DNA of 64,000 nt from the NCBI RefSeq assembly GCF_002073975.1, contig NZ_CP020384.1, forward strand, positions 2,170,001 to 2,234,000. Reading direction: 5' to 3'. The translations under genes were made by a program, and so were the position numbers. This document shows positions 23,971 through 32,912 of the stretch, piece by piece; position 1 is the stretch's first letter, and each line of letters begins with the position of its first letter. Below the pieces are notes generated by a model. It worked only from the letters and a program-made list of their open reading frames with translations, did no database searches and was not told the origin of the DNA. The stretch is from Rhodovulum sp. MB263 (lineage in GTDB: Bacteria > Pseudomonadota > Alphaproteobacteria > Rhodobacterales > Rhodobacteraceae).

Positions 23971-26900
23971 ATGCAGGACGATACCTTGCCGCTGCGCGAC
24001 CGGATCGAAGCGGCCACCTATGCCCCCCAGGCGCAGGTCCTCGAAGAACTGCTGGAGGCGACCGGCCTCGGCGACGAGGACCGCAAGCGCATCGAGGCGG
24101 CGGCGGTTCGGCTCGTCCGGACGATCAGGACGGACGCGCGGCCGGGCCTGATGGAGGTATTCCTGGCCGAATACGGGCTGTCGACCAATGAAGGCATCGC
24201 GCTGATGAGCCTGGCCGAGGCGCTGCTCCGGGTGCCCGATATCATGACCATGGACGCGCTGATCGAGGACAAGATCGCGCCCTCGGACTGGGGGCACCAT
24301 CTCGGGCGCTCGCCCTCGCCCATGGTCAATGCCTCGACCTGGGCGCTGCTTGTGACCGGACGCGTGCTGGAACGGCGCGATCCCGGGCTGATCGCCACGC
24401 TCAAGGGCGCGGTCAAGCGGCTGGGCGAACCGGTGATCCGGACCGCGGTGGCGCGGGCGATGCGCGAGATGGGCCGGCAATTCGTGCTGGGCGAGACCAT
24501 CGAGGCAGCACTCGAACGGGCGCAGGAGCTCGAGGCCGAGGGCTACACCTATTCCTATGACATGCTGGGCGAGGCCGCCCGCTGTGCGGCCGATGCAGAG
24601 CGCTATTACCGGGCCTATTCCGACGCCATCGCCCGGATCGGGCTGGCCGCGACACAAGATGACGTGCGGGCCAATCCCGGCATCTCGATCAAGCTCTCGG
24701 CGCTGCATCCGCGCTATGAGCTGGCCCAGCGCTACCGGGTGATGACCGAGCTTGCCCCGCGCCTGCTCGAGCTTGCGCTCCAGGCACGACGCATGGGCAT
24801 GGGGCTCAATGTCGATGCCGAAGAGGCCGACCGGCTGGTGCTGTCGCTCGACGTGATCTCCGCGGTTCTGGCCGATCCGCGGCTGGCGGGCTGGGACGGG
24901 TTCGGCGTTGTGGTGCAGGCCTACAGCCCCCGCGCGGGGCTGGTGATCGACGCGCTTTACGAGCTGGCCGGGCGGCATGACCGTCGGCTGATGGTCCGTC
25001 TGGTCAAGGGCGCCTACTGGGACAGCGAGATCAAGCGCGCCCAGGAGGTCGGGGTCGATGGCTTTCCGGTCTTCACCCGCAAGGCGGCGACCGATGTCAG
25101 CTATATCGCCAATGCCCGCAAGCTCCTGCGCATGACCGACCGGATCTACCCGCAATTCGCCACCCATAACGCCCATACCGTGGCCGCGATCCTCGACATG
25201 GCGCCCGACCCGGACCGGTTCGAGTTCCAGCGCCTGCACGGGATGGGCGAGGCGCTGCACCGGATCGTGATGGAAATGGGGCTTGGCACCCGCTGCCGCA
25301 TCTATGCCCCGGTCGGCGCGCATCGCGAGCTGCTGGCCTATCTCGTGCGGCGGCTCCTGGAGAACGGCGCGAATTCCTCCTTCGTCAACCGGATCGTCGA
25401 CGAGACCGTGCCGCCCGAGGCGGTGGCTGCCGATCCGGTTTCCGAACTCGAGACGCTGATCGATGCCGAGGCGCCCGCCGGCCTCCGGCCCGGCCCGGCC
25501 CTGTTCGAGCCCGACCGGCGCAATTCGCGCGGCTGGGACCTGGCCCATGGCCCGCATCTGGCAGAGATCGAGATCGCCCGGGGGCCCTACAGGACAGCGC
25601 ATTTCAACGCCGCCCCGCGCCTTGCAGGACCGGTCCGCGCCGAAGCGGCAACCCCGCGCCACAGCCCCTCCGACCCGACCGATCTGGTCGGCTGGGTGCA
25701 GGACGCCTCGCCCCGCGATGTCGGCACCGCGCTGGCCCATGCAAGGCCCTGGAACATCCCCGAACACCGCTGCGCCGAGGTGCTGCGCCAGGCGGCCGAC
25801 CTCTACGAGGCCCATGCGGGCGCGATCTTCGCGCTGCTCGCACGCGAGGCCGGCAAGACGCTGCCCGACGCGGTGGGCGAACTGCGCGAGGCGGTGGATT
25901 TCCTGCGCTATTACGCCGCCCGGATCGACGGCCTCGACGCGCCCGCGCGCGGGCTCTTCGTCTGCATCTCGCCCTGGAACTTCCCGCTGGCGATCTTCAC
26001 CGGCCAGATCGCGGCGGCACTGGCCGCAGGCAATGCGGTGATCGCGAAACCCGCCGAACAGACGCCGCTGATCGCCCATCTCGCCACCGGATTGCTGCAC
26101 GAGGCGGGCGTTCCGCCGGAATGCCTGCAACTGCTGCCCGGCGATGGCAGGATCGGCGCGGCACTGACCTCGGACAGCCGCGTCACCGGCGTGGCCTTCA
26201 CCGGCTCGACCGAGACCGCGCGCATGATCCGGCGCGCGATGGCCTCGCATATGGCCCCCGGCACGCCGCTGATCGCCGAGACCGGCGGGCTGAACGCGAT
26301 GATTGTCGACAGCACCGCCCTGCCCGAGCAGGCCGTCCGCGACGTGATCGCCTCGGCCTTCCAGTCGGCCGGGCAACGCTGTTCGGCCCTGCGCTGCCTC
26401 TATGTGCAGGAGGACATCGCCCCGGGCTTCCTGGCGATGCTGCAGGGCGCGATGGCCGAGCTGAACCCTGGCGCGCCATGGGAGCTGTGTTCCGATCTGG
26501 GGCCGCTGATCGACGCCGAGGCCCATGCCGCCATCGCCACCTATGTCGCCGCCGCCCGCGCCGAGGGCCGGGTGATCTGGGAGGGCAGCGCCCCGCCCGA
26601 GGGCCATTTCCAGGCGCCGGTCGCGATCCGGGTGCCGGGCATCGATGCCATCGAGCGCGAGATCTTCGGCCCGGTGCTGCATGTCGCCAGCTTCGCGGGC
26701 GGCGATCTCGACAGCGTCGTCGAGGCGGTGAACGCATCGGGCTATGGCCTGACCTTCGGGCTGCACAGCCGGATCGACGACCGGATCAAGCGCATCGCCG
26801 CGCGGCTGGCCGTCGGCAATGTCTATGTCAACCGCAACCAGATCGGTGCGGTGGTGGGCAGCCAGCCCTTCGGCGGCGAGGGGCTCTCGGGCACCGGCCC

Positions 26901-27441
26901 CAAGGCCGGCGGCCCGCATTACCTGCCCCGCTTCACCGACCGTCCGGCGCCCGAGGCGCATGTCTCGACCGAAGCTGCGAAGGGCGCCCCGGCCGCGCCC
27001 GACGCGGTCGCGGCAGCGGTTCGCGCGGCGCCCCCCGCGCGCGGACCCGAGACGCTCGATCTGCCCGGGCCGACCGGCGAGACCAACCGGCTGACGACGC
27101 TGGCGCGCGCGCCCCTGCTTTGCCTCGGGCCGGGTCCGGGCGCCTCGGCCGCACAGGCCGAGGCGGTGCGCGCGCAGGGCGGCGCAGCGGTTGCGGTCGA
27201 GGGGCTGCTGGAGCCCGCGGCGCTGACCGATCTCAAGGGCATCTCGGGCGCGCTCTGGTGGGGCGATCCCGAGATCGGCCGCGCCTATGCGCTGGCGCTG
27301 GCCGAACGCGAGGGGCCGATCCTGCCCCTGATCGCGGGGATGCCCGATCCGGCGCATGTGAGGCTCGAGCGGCATCTCTGCATCGACACGACGGCCGCCG
27401 GCGGCAATGCGGCGCTGCTGGCCGCGGCCGGTTCCGCTTGA
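23971..27441 (+). CDS. putA: Bifunctional proline dehydrogenase / L-glutamate gamma-semialdehyde dehydrogenase
   Basis: 1156 residues. It oxidises proline to glutamate in two steps. The N-terminal proline dehydrogenase barrel runs from about residue 40 to 490, with LMVRLVKGAYWDSEIKRAQ and YAPVGAHRELLAYLVRRLLENGANSSFVN. The aldehyde dehydrogenase domain (about 560-1010) has its catalytic Glu in PLIAETGGLNAMIVDS and Cys in FQSAGQRCSALRC. A C-terminal extension of about 140 residues, rich in Ala/Pro at first, is the degenerate ALDH-like tail of longer PutAs. There is no ribbon-helix-helix at the N-terminus, so it is bifunctional, not self-regulating. The rhomboid gene follows by 30 bp. Confidence 0.96.
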   Translation: MQDDTLPLRDRIEAATYAPQAQVLEELLEATGLGDEDRKRIEAAAVRLVRTIRTDARPGLMEVFLAEYGLSTNEGIALMSLAEALLRVPDIMTMDALIEDKIAPSDWGHHLGRSPSPMVNASTWALLVTGRVLERRDPGLIATLKGAVKRLGEPVIRTAVARAMREMGRQFVLGETIEAALERAQELEAEGYTYSYDMLGEAARCAADAERYYRAYSDAIARIGLAATQDDVRANPGISIKLSALHPRYELAQRYRVMTELAPRLLELALQARRMGMGLNVDAEEADRLVLSLDVISAVLADPRLAGWDGFGVVVQAYSPRAGLVIDALYELAGRHDRRLMVRLVKGAYWDSEIKRAQEVGVDGFPVFTRKAATDVSYIANARKLLRMTDRIYPQFATHNAHTVAAILDMAPDPDRFEFQRLHGMGEALHRIVMEMGLGTRCRIYAPVGAHRELLAYLVRRLLENGANSSFVNRIVDETVPPEAVAADPVSELETLIDAEAPAGLRPGPALFEPDRRNSRGWDLAHGPHLAEIEIARGPYRTAHFNAAPRLAGPVRAEAATPRHSPSDPTDLVGWVQDASPRDVGTALAHARPWNIPEHRCAEVLRQAADLYEAHAGAIFALLAREAGKTLPDAVGELREAVDFLRYYAARIDGLDAPARGLFVCISPWNFPLAIFTGQIAAALAAGNAVIAKPAEQTPLIAHLATGLLHEAGVPPECLQLLPGDGRIGAALTSDSRVTGVAFTGSTETARMIRRAMASHMAPGTPLIAETGGLNAMIVDSTALPEQAVRDVIASAFQSAGQRCSALRCLYVQEDIAPGFLAMLQGAMAELNPGAPWELCSDLGPLIDAEAHAAIATYVAAARAEGRVIWEGSAPPEGHFQAPVAIRVPGIDAIEREIFGPVLHVASFAGGDLDSVVEAVNASGYGLTFGLHSRIDDRIKRIAARLAVGNVYVNRNQIGAVVGSQPFGGEGLSGTGPKAGGPHYLPRFTDRPAPEAHVSTEAAKGAPAAPDAVAAAVRAAPPARGPETLDLPGPTGETNRLTTLARAPLLCLGPGPGASAAQAEAVRAQGGAAVAVEGLLEPAALTDLKGISGALWWGDPEIGRAYALALAEREGPILPLIAGMPDPAHVRLERHLCIDTTAAGGNAALLAAAGSA

Positions 27442-27471
27442 CGGCCCTCGCGCAGCGGCTAGCTTCCCGCC

Positions 27472-28212
27472 ATGTTCCCGCTGCGCGACCACAATCCCTC
27501 CTCCCGCTTTCCCTTCGTCACCCTTGCCCTGATTGCGGCGAATGTGGCGGTGTTTCTGTTTTGCCTGCCGCTCTTCGCCGATCCGGGGGCGCTGCAGGCC
27601 CTGTTCATGGACTGGGGCATGGTCCCCGCGCTCATCACCCGCACCGGCGACTGGTCGGGCGTGCTGAGCTCGATGTTCCTGCATGGCGGGCTGCTGCATC
27701 TTGCCGGAAACATGCTTTTCCTCTGGATCTTCGGCGACAACATGGAAGACCGGTTCGGACATGTCGGCTTTTTGCTGTTCTATCTGGCGGGGGGCGTGGC
27801 GGCGGCGCTTCTGCAATATGCGGTGGCGCCGGGATCGACGGTCCCGGTCGTGGGCGCCTCCGGTGCCATCGCGGCGGTGATGGGCGGGTATCTTCTGCTT
27901 TTCCCGAAGGCGCGGGTCGATCTCCTGATCATCCTGATCGTGATCTTCCGGGTGATCCCGGTACCGGCCTGGCTGATGCTGGGGCTCTGGTTCGGCCTGC
28001 AGCTTTATTCCGGCGCCTCCGCCGCGGCGGATGAAGGCGGCGTCGCCTACTGGGCGCATTCGGGCGGCTTCATCGCCGGACTTGCGCTGACACTTCCGCT
28101 CTGGCTCAGGCTCGGCGGGCCCGCCTTCTGGAACCGCACCCAGGGCAGCCCGCCGCATCCCGTCGGGGTCTACCGTGCGACCAAGGTGCCGCGGGTCCGG
28201 CGACACCGCTGA
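27472..28212 (+). CDS. Rhomboid-family intramembrane serine protease
   Basis: 246 residues with about six membrane helices, starting PFVTLALIAANVAVFLFCLPLF. The catalytic Ser is in VVGASGAIAAVMGGYLLLFP, and the partner His is in AHSGGFIAGLALTLPL. HGGLLHLAGNMLFLWIFGDNMED, the usual helix-2 motif of rhomboids, is present. It cleaves transmembrane substrates, which are not predictable here. It begins 30 bp after putA and may be co-transcribed with it, although no functional link is known. Confidence 0.92.
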   Translation: MFPLRDHNPSSRFPFVTLALIAANVAVFLFCLPLFADPGALQALFMDWGMVPALITRTGDWSGVLSSMFLHGGLLHLAGNMLFLWIFGDNMEDRFGHVGFLLFYLAGGVAAALLQYAVAPGSTVPVVGASGAIAAVMGGYLLLFPKARVDLLIILIVIFRVIPVPAWLMLGLWFGLQLYSGASAAADEGGVAYWAHSGGFIAGLALTLPLWLRLGGPAFWNRTQGSPPHPVGVYRATKVPRVRRHR

Positions 28213-28228
28213 GCGGCACACGCCGCAG

Positions 28229-28275
28229 CGTCGGAAAAGCCACCGGGTCGAAAAACTGCAGGGTCGGAAAAGCTG
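28229..28275. repeat. Imperfect tandem repeat of about 17 bp
   Basis: Three successive units beginning GTCGGAAAAGC, GTCGAAAAACTGCAGG and GTCGGAAAAGCTGCAGG, ending in GTCGGCAGAG, lie 17 bp after the rhomboid stop. The run is AT-richer than the surroundings. No coding or terminator role is apparent. Confidence 0.6.
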
Positions 28276-28393
28276 CAGGGTCGGCAGAGACGTCACAACG
28301 CGGTTTCCGGTTGCCCCCCTGGCCTCCGGCAAGCGGTATCGCATGACCTGCGCGGACGCCCTCCTGCGCCCGGCAGACGGCCGCGACATCTCG

Positions 28394-28429
28394 GGCCTCA
28401 CCACTGGCCTCACCGCGGGCCTCACCGCT
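28394..28429. repeat. Three tandem 12-bp repeats
   Basis: GGCCTCACCACT, GGCCTCACCGCG and GGCCTCACCGCT follow one another without gaps. They overlap the 3' end of the small - strand frame at 28422-28658 by 8 bp. Confidence 0.7.
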
Positions 28430-28658
28430 GGCCAAGCCCACCCGGTTCGCAGACACCGAGCCAGCCAAGCGCCGCGCTCATTCTGTCGCCAAGCCGGACC
28501 TCGCCCGACGGGATCGACGCAAACATCGCGATGCAGGCGTCGATGATCGCGGCCATCAACAGGGTCCGGTCGACAGCGACCGCCCCGTAGGTGTCATGGA
28601 AGAAACGCCGCAACGGAGGCGGAGGCCACCCACCGGCGCAGCTCGCCTCCCCGGTCAT
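28422..28658 (-). CDS. Hypothetical 78-residue protein, unrecognised
   Basis: The frame begins MTGEASCAGGW and continues through FFHDTYGAVAVDRTLLMAA, IIDACIAMFASIPSGEVRLGD and RMSAALGWLGV. AAGGA lies 8 nt before the ATG, a reasonable ribosome site. The middle is mildly hydrophobic but not a clear membrane span. It resembles no family I know; it could be the remnant of a longer gene cut by the IS110 element whose left end lies within 40 bp of its start. Confidence 0.35.
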   Translation of the reverse strand: MTGEASCAGGWPPPPLRRFFHDTYGAVAVDRTLLMAAIIDACIAMFASIPSGEVRLGDRMSAALGWLGVCEPGGLGQR

Positions 28659-28695
28659 CGCACGATCCTTCCCGCCCCGCCAAAGCTGATGGCGT

Positions 28696-28770
28696 GGATG
28701 GCTCCTGCTCCATCGGCGTCGCAATGCGCCATAGTGCCGATGTGATCATCTGCCGCGCGAGGAGCCATCC
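28696..28770 (+). ncRNA. Nested inverted repeats upstream of the IS110 transposase (possible bridge-RNA region)
   Basis: The outer arms GGATGGCTCCT (28696-28706) and AGGAGCCATCC (28760-28770) are perfectly complementary. An inner stem CATCGGC (28711-28717) / GCCGATG (28736-28742) nests inside, with an 18-nt loop. The structure ends 2 bp before the transposase ATG. IS110-group elements encode a structured guide (bridge) RNA in the non-coding left end, so the position fits. Whether it is transcribed, or simply controls translation of the transposase, is unknown. Confidence 0.4.
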
Positions 28771-28772
28771 GC

Positions 28773-29947
28773 ATGAAGGTTACAATAGTCGGCCTGGATC
28801 TGGCCAAGACTGTCTTTCAGGTTCACGGGATCACCGATGAAGGCCATGTCATCTTCAACAAGCCACGGCGCCGGGCTCAACTGCTTGCGTTCTTCGAGTG
28901 CCTGGCCCCCTGTCTGACCGGCATGGAAGCCTGTGCGGCGAGACACCACTGGGCGCGAGAGCTGTCCGAGATCGGTCAAGAGGTACGGCTGATCCTGCCG
29001 ATCTACCTCACCCCTACGTGAAGCGGGGCAAGTCGGACGGTGAGCCGGAACGTGGCCCCAATGGGGCCGCCTAAGCCCGCGAACGATGCGGAAGCGAGTC
29101 TCGCGAAGCATTCACCCATCCGACCATGCGCGTCGAGCAGGTCAAATCGGAAGAGCAGCAGGTCCTGCTGAGCCTTGACCGGACGCGTGAGTCCTCCGTG
29201 CGGCAGGGAACGCAGCTGGTGAACATGCTCCGCGGGCTGCTGGCGGAGTTCGAGATCCTCCTGCCTCAAGGCCTGGAGAAGGCGACGGGTTTCGCGCGGG
29301 ATGTCGTGGAAGGGGCTGCGTCGGATATTCCCGAAATCGGACAGGACGTCATTCGCGTCCTTTGCAGACAGCTTCTGTCGACCGATTACCTCCTGCACTG
29401 GCATGACCCGCAGCTGCAGGCCGTGGCGCGGACGGATCGTCGGATGAAACTGCTGCCGACTATTCCGGGTGTCGGACCGGTTACGGCCTCGGCAATCGTG
29501 GCGCCCATCGGCAGCGACCGTCAGTTCCGCAATGGTCATGAGTTTGCGGCGTGGCTGGGGCGGACACCAGGGAACAAGTCCAGCGGCGGCAAGGAAAGGC
29601 TGGGCAGGATCACGAAGATGGGGGTTCAGGACCTCCGGAAGTTCCTCGTGGTCGGCATGACCTCCCGCGCAATCCAGGTGACGGTCCGGCCGGACAAGGG
29701 CGACCCGTGGCTGAGGAAACTGCCGGAGAGAAAGCCGTTCTGGCTGGCAACGATAGCCATGGCCAACAAGACGGCCAGGATCATCCGGACCGTCCTGACA
29801 CGGGAGGTAACCCTGGTCGCCGCGACCTGCCTGATGCCGCAAGCCCGGGCAGAGAATAGCAAGACCGACGAGATGATGGCGACACCCACAGCCGCTCCCC
29901 CTGGGGATCCCGCCGAACGTCCGGGGTGCAACAGCCCGATAAGCTGA
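28773..29947 (+). pseudogene. IS110-family transposase, frameshifted
   Basis: The N-terminal RuvC-like DEDD domain starts MKVTIVGLDLAKTVFQVHGI and runs to about 29010, where the frame shifts just before the expected PYVKRGKSD. About 40 extra bases with a GGCCCC-AAT-GGGGCC palindrome then precede NDAEA, and another shift is needed before HPTMRVEQVKSEEQQ at 29126. From there the Transposase_20 half is intact (TIPGVGPVTASAIVAPIGS, FAAWLGRTPGNKSSGGKERLGRITKMG). The protein cannot be made in one piece, so the element is dead. Confidence 0.88.
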
Positions 29948-30121
29948 CAGGGACCCGGGATGCGGAAGCCATCAGGGCCAGCGGCCGAAACGCCACGCAA
30001 ACGGGCCGGACACACCACCGCTTCTGCAAGCGTGCAATAAACTCGCTTCCCGCTTGCCATGCAGGAGCCATCCACACAGGACGGTCGGAACGCCGGCGCA
30101 GGACAGGCGTTCGGCCGAAGA

Positions 30122-30910
30122 TCAGGTGTTTCTGATGGCCTTGGCGAAGTGGTCGTAGATCGCCTCGTTCGCGACCAGCACCTCGCCATGCTCGAGCGGG
30201 TCGCGGCCCTCATGGATGGTGCCGACAAAGCCGCCCGCCTCGCGCACCAGAAGCAGGCCCGCGGCCACGTCCCAGGCGTTCAGCTCGCGTTCCCAGTAGC
30301 CGTCATAACGGCCGGCGGCGACATAGGCCAGATCGAGCGCGGCCGCGCCCCAGCGCCTGACGCCCGCGCAATGCGGCATCAGCCGGGCCAGATCCTGAAG
30401 CGTGGCAGGCAGCGTGCGCTTGGCGGCAAAGGGCACCCCGGTGGCGAAGATCGCCTCGATCATGCGCGACCGCGACGACACCCGCAGGCGGCGGTCGTTC
30501 ATCCAGGCGCCCGCGCCCTTCTCGGCGAAGAAAAGCTCGTCCTTGGCGGCGTCGTAGACAACGCCCGAGACGATTTCGCCCTTGTGCTCGAGCGCGATCG
30601 ACACGGCCCAATGCGGCAGGCCGTGCAGGAAGTTGGTGGTGCCGTCGAGCGGATCGACGATCCAGCGCCGGGTCGGGTCGTCGCCATCCTCGCTGCCGGT
30701 CTCCTCGCCGAGCCAGCCATAGGTCGGCCGCGCGCCGCGCAGCTCCTGGCGCAGGATCTCCTCGGCGGCGGTATCCGCGCGGCTGACGAAATCGCCCGCA
30801 CCCTTCATCGAGACCTGAAGGTTCTCGACCTCGCGGAAGTCCTTGACCAGGCTGCGGCCGGCCTTGCGGGCGGCCTTGATCATGATGTTGAGGTTTGCAC
30901 TGCCTTGCAT
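30122..30910 (-). CDS. suhB: Inositol monophosphatase family protein (SuhB)
   Basis: 262 residues. Mg-dependent phosphatase of the IMPase superfamily; SuhB proteins also act with rRNA antitermination complexes. Metal ligands are seen in WLGEETGSEDG, in WIVDPLDGTTNFLHGLPHWAVSIAL (about residues 88-112) and in ELNAWDVAAGLLLVREAGG (about 213-231). It starts with MQGSANLNIMIKAARKAGR, the conserved N-terminus. The downstream 174 bp separate it from the IS110 remnant. It lies 79 bp downstream of metR on the same strand. Confidence 0.94.
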   Translation of the reverse strand: MQGSANLNIMIKAARKAGRSLVKDFREVENLQVSMKGAGDFVSRADTAAEEILRQELRGARPTYGWLGEETGSEDGDDPTRRWIVDPLDGTTNFLHGLPHWAVSIALEHKGEIVSGVVYDAAKDELFFAEKGAGAWMNDRRLRVSSRSRMIEAIFATGVPFAAKRTLPATLQDLARLMPHCAGVRRWGAAALDLAYVAAGRYDGYWERELNAWDVAAGLLLVREAGGFVGTIHEGRDPLEHGEVLVANEAIYDHFAKAIRNT

Positions 30911-30989
30911 GGGAGCCTCCTTCGGTCTTGCCGCGGGCCATACACGGGGGCGCGCCCGGTGCCAAGGGAAATGGGACAGCCCGGCCCGG

Positions 30990-31904
30990 CTACCCGGCGG
31001 CCCCGCGTTGCAGCTTGACCGGCTCGCTTCGCGCCAGCCGCACGAAATGCGCCATGAAGGGCCTTGCGGTATCCTCGGATCTGGTGGCCGCGTACATCCG
31101 TCTGGTCAGTCCGGTCTCGGTCAGGGGCCGCACCGCGAAATCGGCATTGCTCCGGGCCTCGCGCACCACCCAGTCGGGCAGCACCGTCACCCCGCGCCCC
31201 GAAGCGACCAGCATCAGGATCACCGCGGTGAGCTCGACCTGGCGCTGCGCCAGCGGCTCGACCCGGGCCGGACCCAGAAGCCCGGTGAAGACATCGAGCC
31301 GCGAGCGTTCGACAGGATAGGTGATCAGCGTCTCGCCGCGGAAATCCTCGGCCCGGATGAAGGGGCGCCCGGCCAGCGGATGCGAGGCGGCACAGAGAAA
31401 GACCGGCTCGTAATCGAAAAGCGGCGCAAAGTCGATGCCCCCACGCGTCTCGGGATCGGAGGAGAGCACCAGATCGACCTCCTCGCGGGCAAGCGCGGGC
31501 AGCGCCTCGAAGGACAGGCCGGGGCGGATGTCGACATCGATCTCGGGCCAGGCCTTGCGGAAGGAGTCGAGCACCGGCAGCAGCCAGTCATAGCAGGCAT
31601 GGCATTCGAGCGCGATATGCAGCCGCCCTGCCCGACCCGAGGTCATGCCCTCGAATTCGGCCTGCAGCGCGGCGATCTCGGGCAGCACGCGCTCGGCCGT
31701 TCGCAACAGCCTGAGCCCTGCCGAGGACAGCCGCAACGGCTTGGTACGGCGGACGAAAAGCTCCATCCCCACCTGGTCCTCGAGGCCCTTCACCTGATGG
31801 CTGAGCGCGGATTGGGTGATGTTCAGCCGGTCGGCAGCCCGGGCCAGACCGCCCGCGTCATGAATGGCCTTGATCGTCCTCAGATGGCGCAGTTCCAGAT
31901 GCAT
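30990..31904 (-). CDS. metR: LysR-family regulator of methionine genes (MetR)
   Basis: 304 residues. The N-terminal winged helix (MHLELRHLRTIKAIHDAGGLARAADRLNITQSALSHQVKGLEDQVG) is typical of MetR, as is VKGLEDQ. The effector domain follows from about residue 90. MetR activates met genes with homocysteine as coeffector. The chosen ATG follows GGGAACAGG; the frame extends upstream to 32009 but would overlap metF. It is divergent from metF (103 bp between starts), the expected target. Confidence 0.9.
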   Translation of the reverse strand: MHLELRHLRTIKAIHDAGGLARAADRLNITQSALSHQVKGLEDQVGMELFVRRTKPLRLSSAGLRLLRTAERVLPEIAALQAEFEGMTSGRAGRLHIALECHACYDWLLPVLDSFRKAWPEIDVDIRPGLSFEALPALAREEVDLVLSSDPETRGGIDFAPLFDYEPVFLCAASHPLAGRPFIRAEDFRGETLITYPVERSRLDVFTGLLGPARVEPLAQRQVELTAVILMLVASGRGVTVLPDWVVREARSNADFAVRPLTETGLTRRMYAATRSEDTARPFMAHFVRLARSEPVKLQRGAAG

Positions 31905-31929
31905 CCTGTTCCCAGGCTCATATTGATCT

Positions 31930-31951
31930 TGAAAACTATGAGTTTGTTTCA
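31930..31951. promoter_or_regulatory. Candidate MetR site in the metR-metF intergenic region
   Basis: TGAAAAC (31930-31936) and GTTTCA (31946-31951) form an interrupted inverted repeat, close in layout to the TGAA-N-TTCA sites of MetR. The position, between divergent metR and metF, supports the reading; the match is not exact. Confidence 0.4.
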
Positions 31952-32007
31952 CAGTCCCTGTTATGCGACAAGATCGAAAATCTTCGAACCCCTTGGGAGT
32001 GTCCGCC

Positions 32008-32877
32008 ATGACCGCCCCCCGCGTGTCCTTCGAGTTCTTTCCGCCCCAGACGCTGGAGGCAAGCTTCCGGCTCTGGGAAGCCGCGCAGGCGCTTGCGCCG
32101 CTGAAACCGACCTTCGTGTCGGTGACCTATGGCGCGGGCGGGACCACGCGCAAGCTGACCCATGAGGCGGTCGAGACCATCCACAACCATTACGGGTTGA
32201 ACGTCGCCGCCCATCTGACCTGCGTCGACGCGACACGGGCCGAGACGCTGGAGATCGCCGAGGCCTATGCGGCGGCGGGCGTGACCGAGATCGTGGCGCT
32301 GCGGGGCGACCCGCCGAAGGACCAGGGCGCGTTCCGACCGCATCCCGAGGGATTTGCCAATTCCTGCCAGTTGATCGAGGCGCTGGCCGCGACCGGCAAA
32401 TTCCGGCTCCGGGTCGGCGCCTATCCCGACCCGCATCCCGAGGCGGGCGCGCCCGATGCCGATGTTCTTTGGCTCAAGCGGAAATTCGAGGCGGGTGCGG
32501 ACACGGCCATCACCCAGTTCTTCTTCGAGGCCGAGACCTTCTTCCGTTTCCGCGATGCCTGCGAGAAGCAGGGGATCGATGGCGCGAAGATCATCCCCGG
32601 CATCCTGCCGATCGAGAAATGGGCCGGCGTTCGCCGCTTTGCCCAGCGTTGCGGCGCGCATGTGCCCCCCCATGTCGACGCGGCCTTCGAGACCGCGATC
32701 CGCGACGGTCGGGAAGGGCTGCTGGGCAAGGCGATGGCGACCGAGCTCTGCACCGGGCTGATGGAAGGCGGCGTGCGGGACTTCCATTTCTACACGCTGA
32801 ACAAGCCGCATCTGACCCGCGATATCTGCCATGCGCTGGGGGTTGTTCCCGACGCGCATCTCGAAAAGGTCGCCTGA
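32008..32877 (+). CDS. metF: 5,10-methylenetetrahydrofolate reductase
   Basis: 289 residues. This FAD enzyme reduces methylene-THF to methyl-THF for methionine synthesis. VSFEFFPPQT opens the barrel; FVSVTYGAGGTTR (about residues 35-47), NVAAHLTCVD, IVALRGDPP and ITQFFFEAETFFRF are the family motifs. The ATG follows GGGAG at good spacing; an upstream in-frame ATG at 31963 is unlikely. It links to the sarcosine oxidase genes through the folate one-carbon pool. Confidence 0.95.
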   Translation: MTAPRVSFEFFPPQTLEASFRLWEAAQALAPLKPTFVSVTYGAGGTTRKLTHEAVETIHNHYGLNVAAHLTCVDATRAETLEIAEAYAAAGVTEIVALRGDPPKDQGAFRPHPEGFANSCQLIEALAATGKFRLRVGAYPDPHPEAGAPDADVLWLKRKFEAGADTAITQFFFEAETFFRFRDACEKQGIDGAKIIPGILPIEKWAGVRRFAQRCGAHVPPHVDAAFETAIRDGREGLLGKAMATELCTGLMEGGVRDFHFYTLNKPHLTRDICHALGVVPDAHLEKVA

Positions 32878-32912
32878 GCCCCGCCTACGGGCCTCAGGCA
32901 GGACGCCCGGTT

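Larger units (their letters stand above)
28696..30073 (+). mobile_element. Degenerate IS110-family insertion sequence
   Basis: The element contains a broken IS110 transposase (28773-29947). GGATGGCTCCT at 28696-28706 and its exact reverse complement AGGAGCCATCC at 30063-30073 bracket it, 1378 bp apart, a usual IS110/IS1111 length; a further copy of AGGAGCCATCC lies just before the transposase ATG. These may be subterminal repeats, but the true ends cannot be fixed without an intact relative. Confidence 0.65.

Noticed and set aside
23941-28425. A continuous open frame of 1494 codons on the - strand opposite putA and the rhomboid gene
   Set aside because: Its sequence is low-complexity (Arg/Gly/His/Asp-rich) as expected of antisense GC-rich codons; putA on the + strand has all catalytic motifs.
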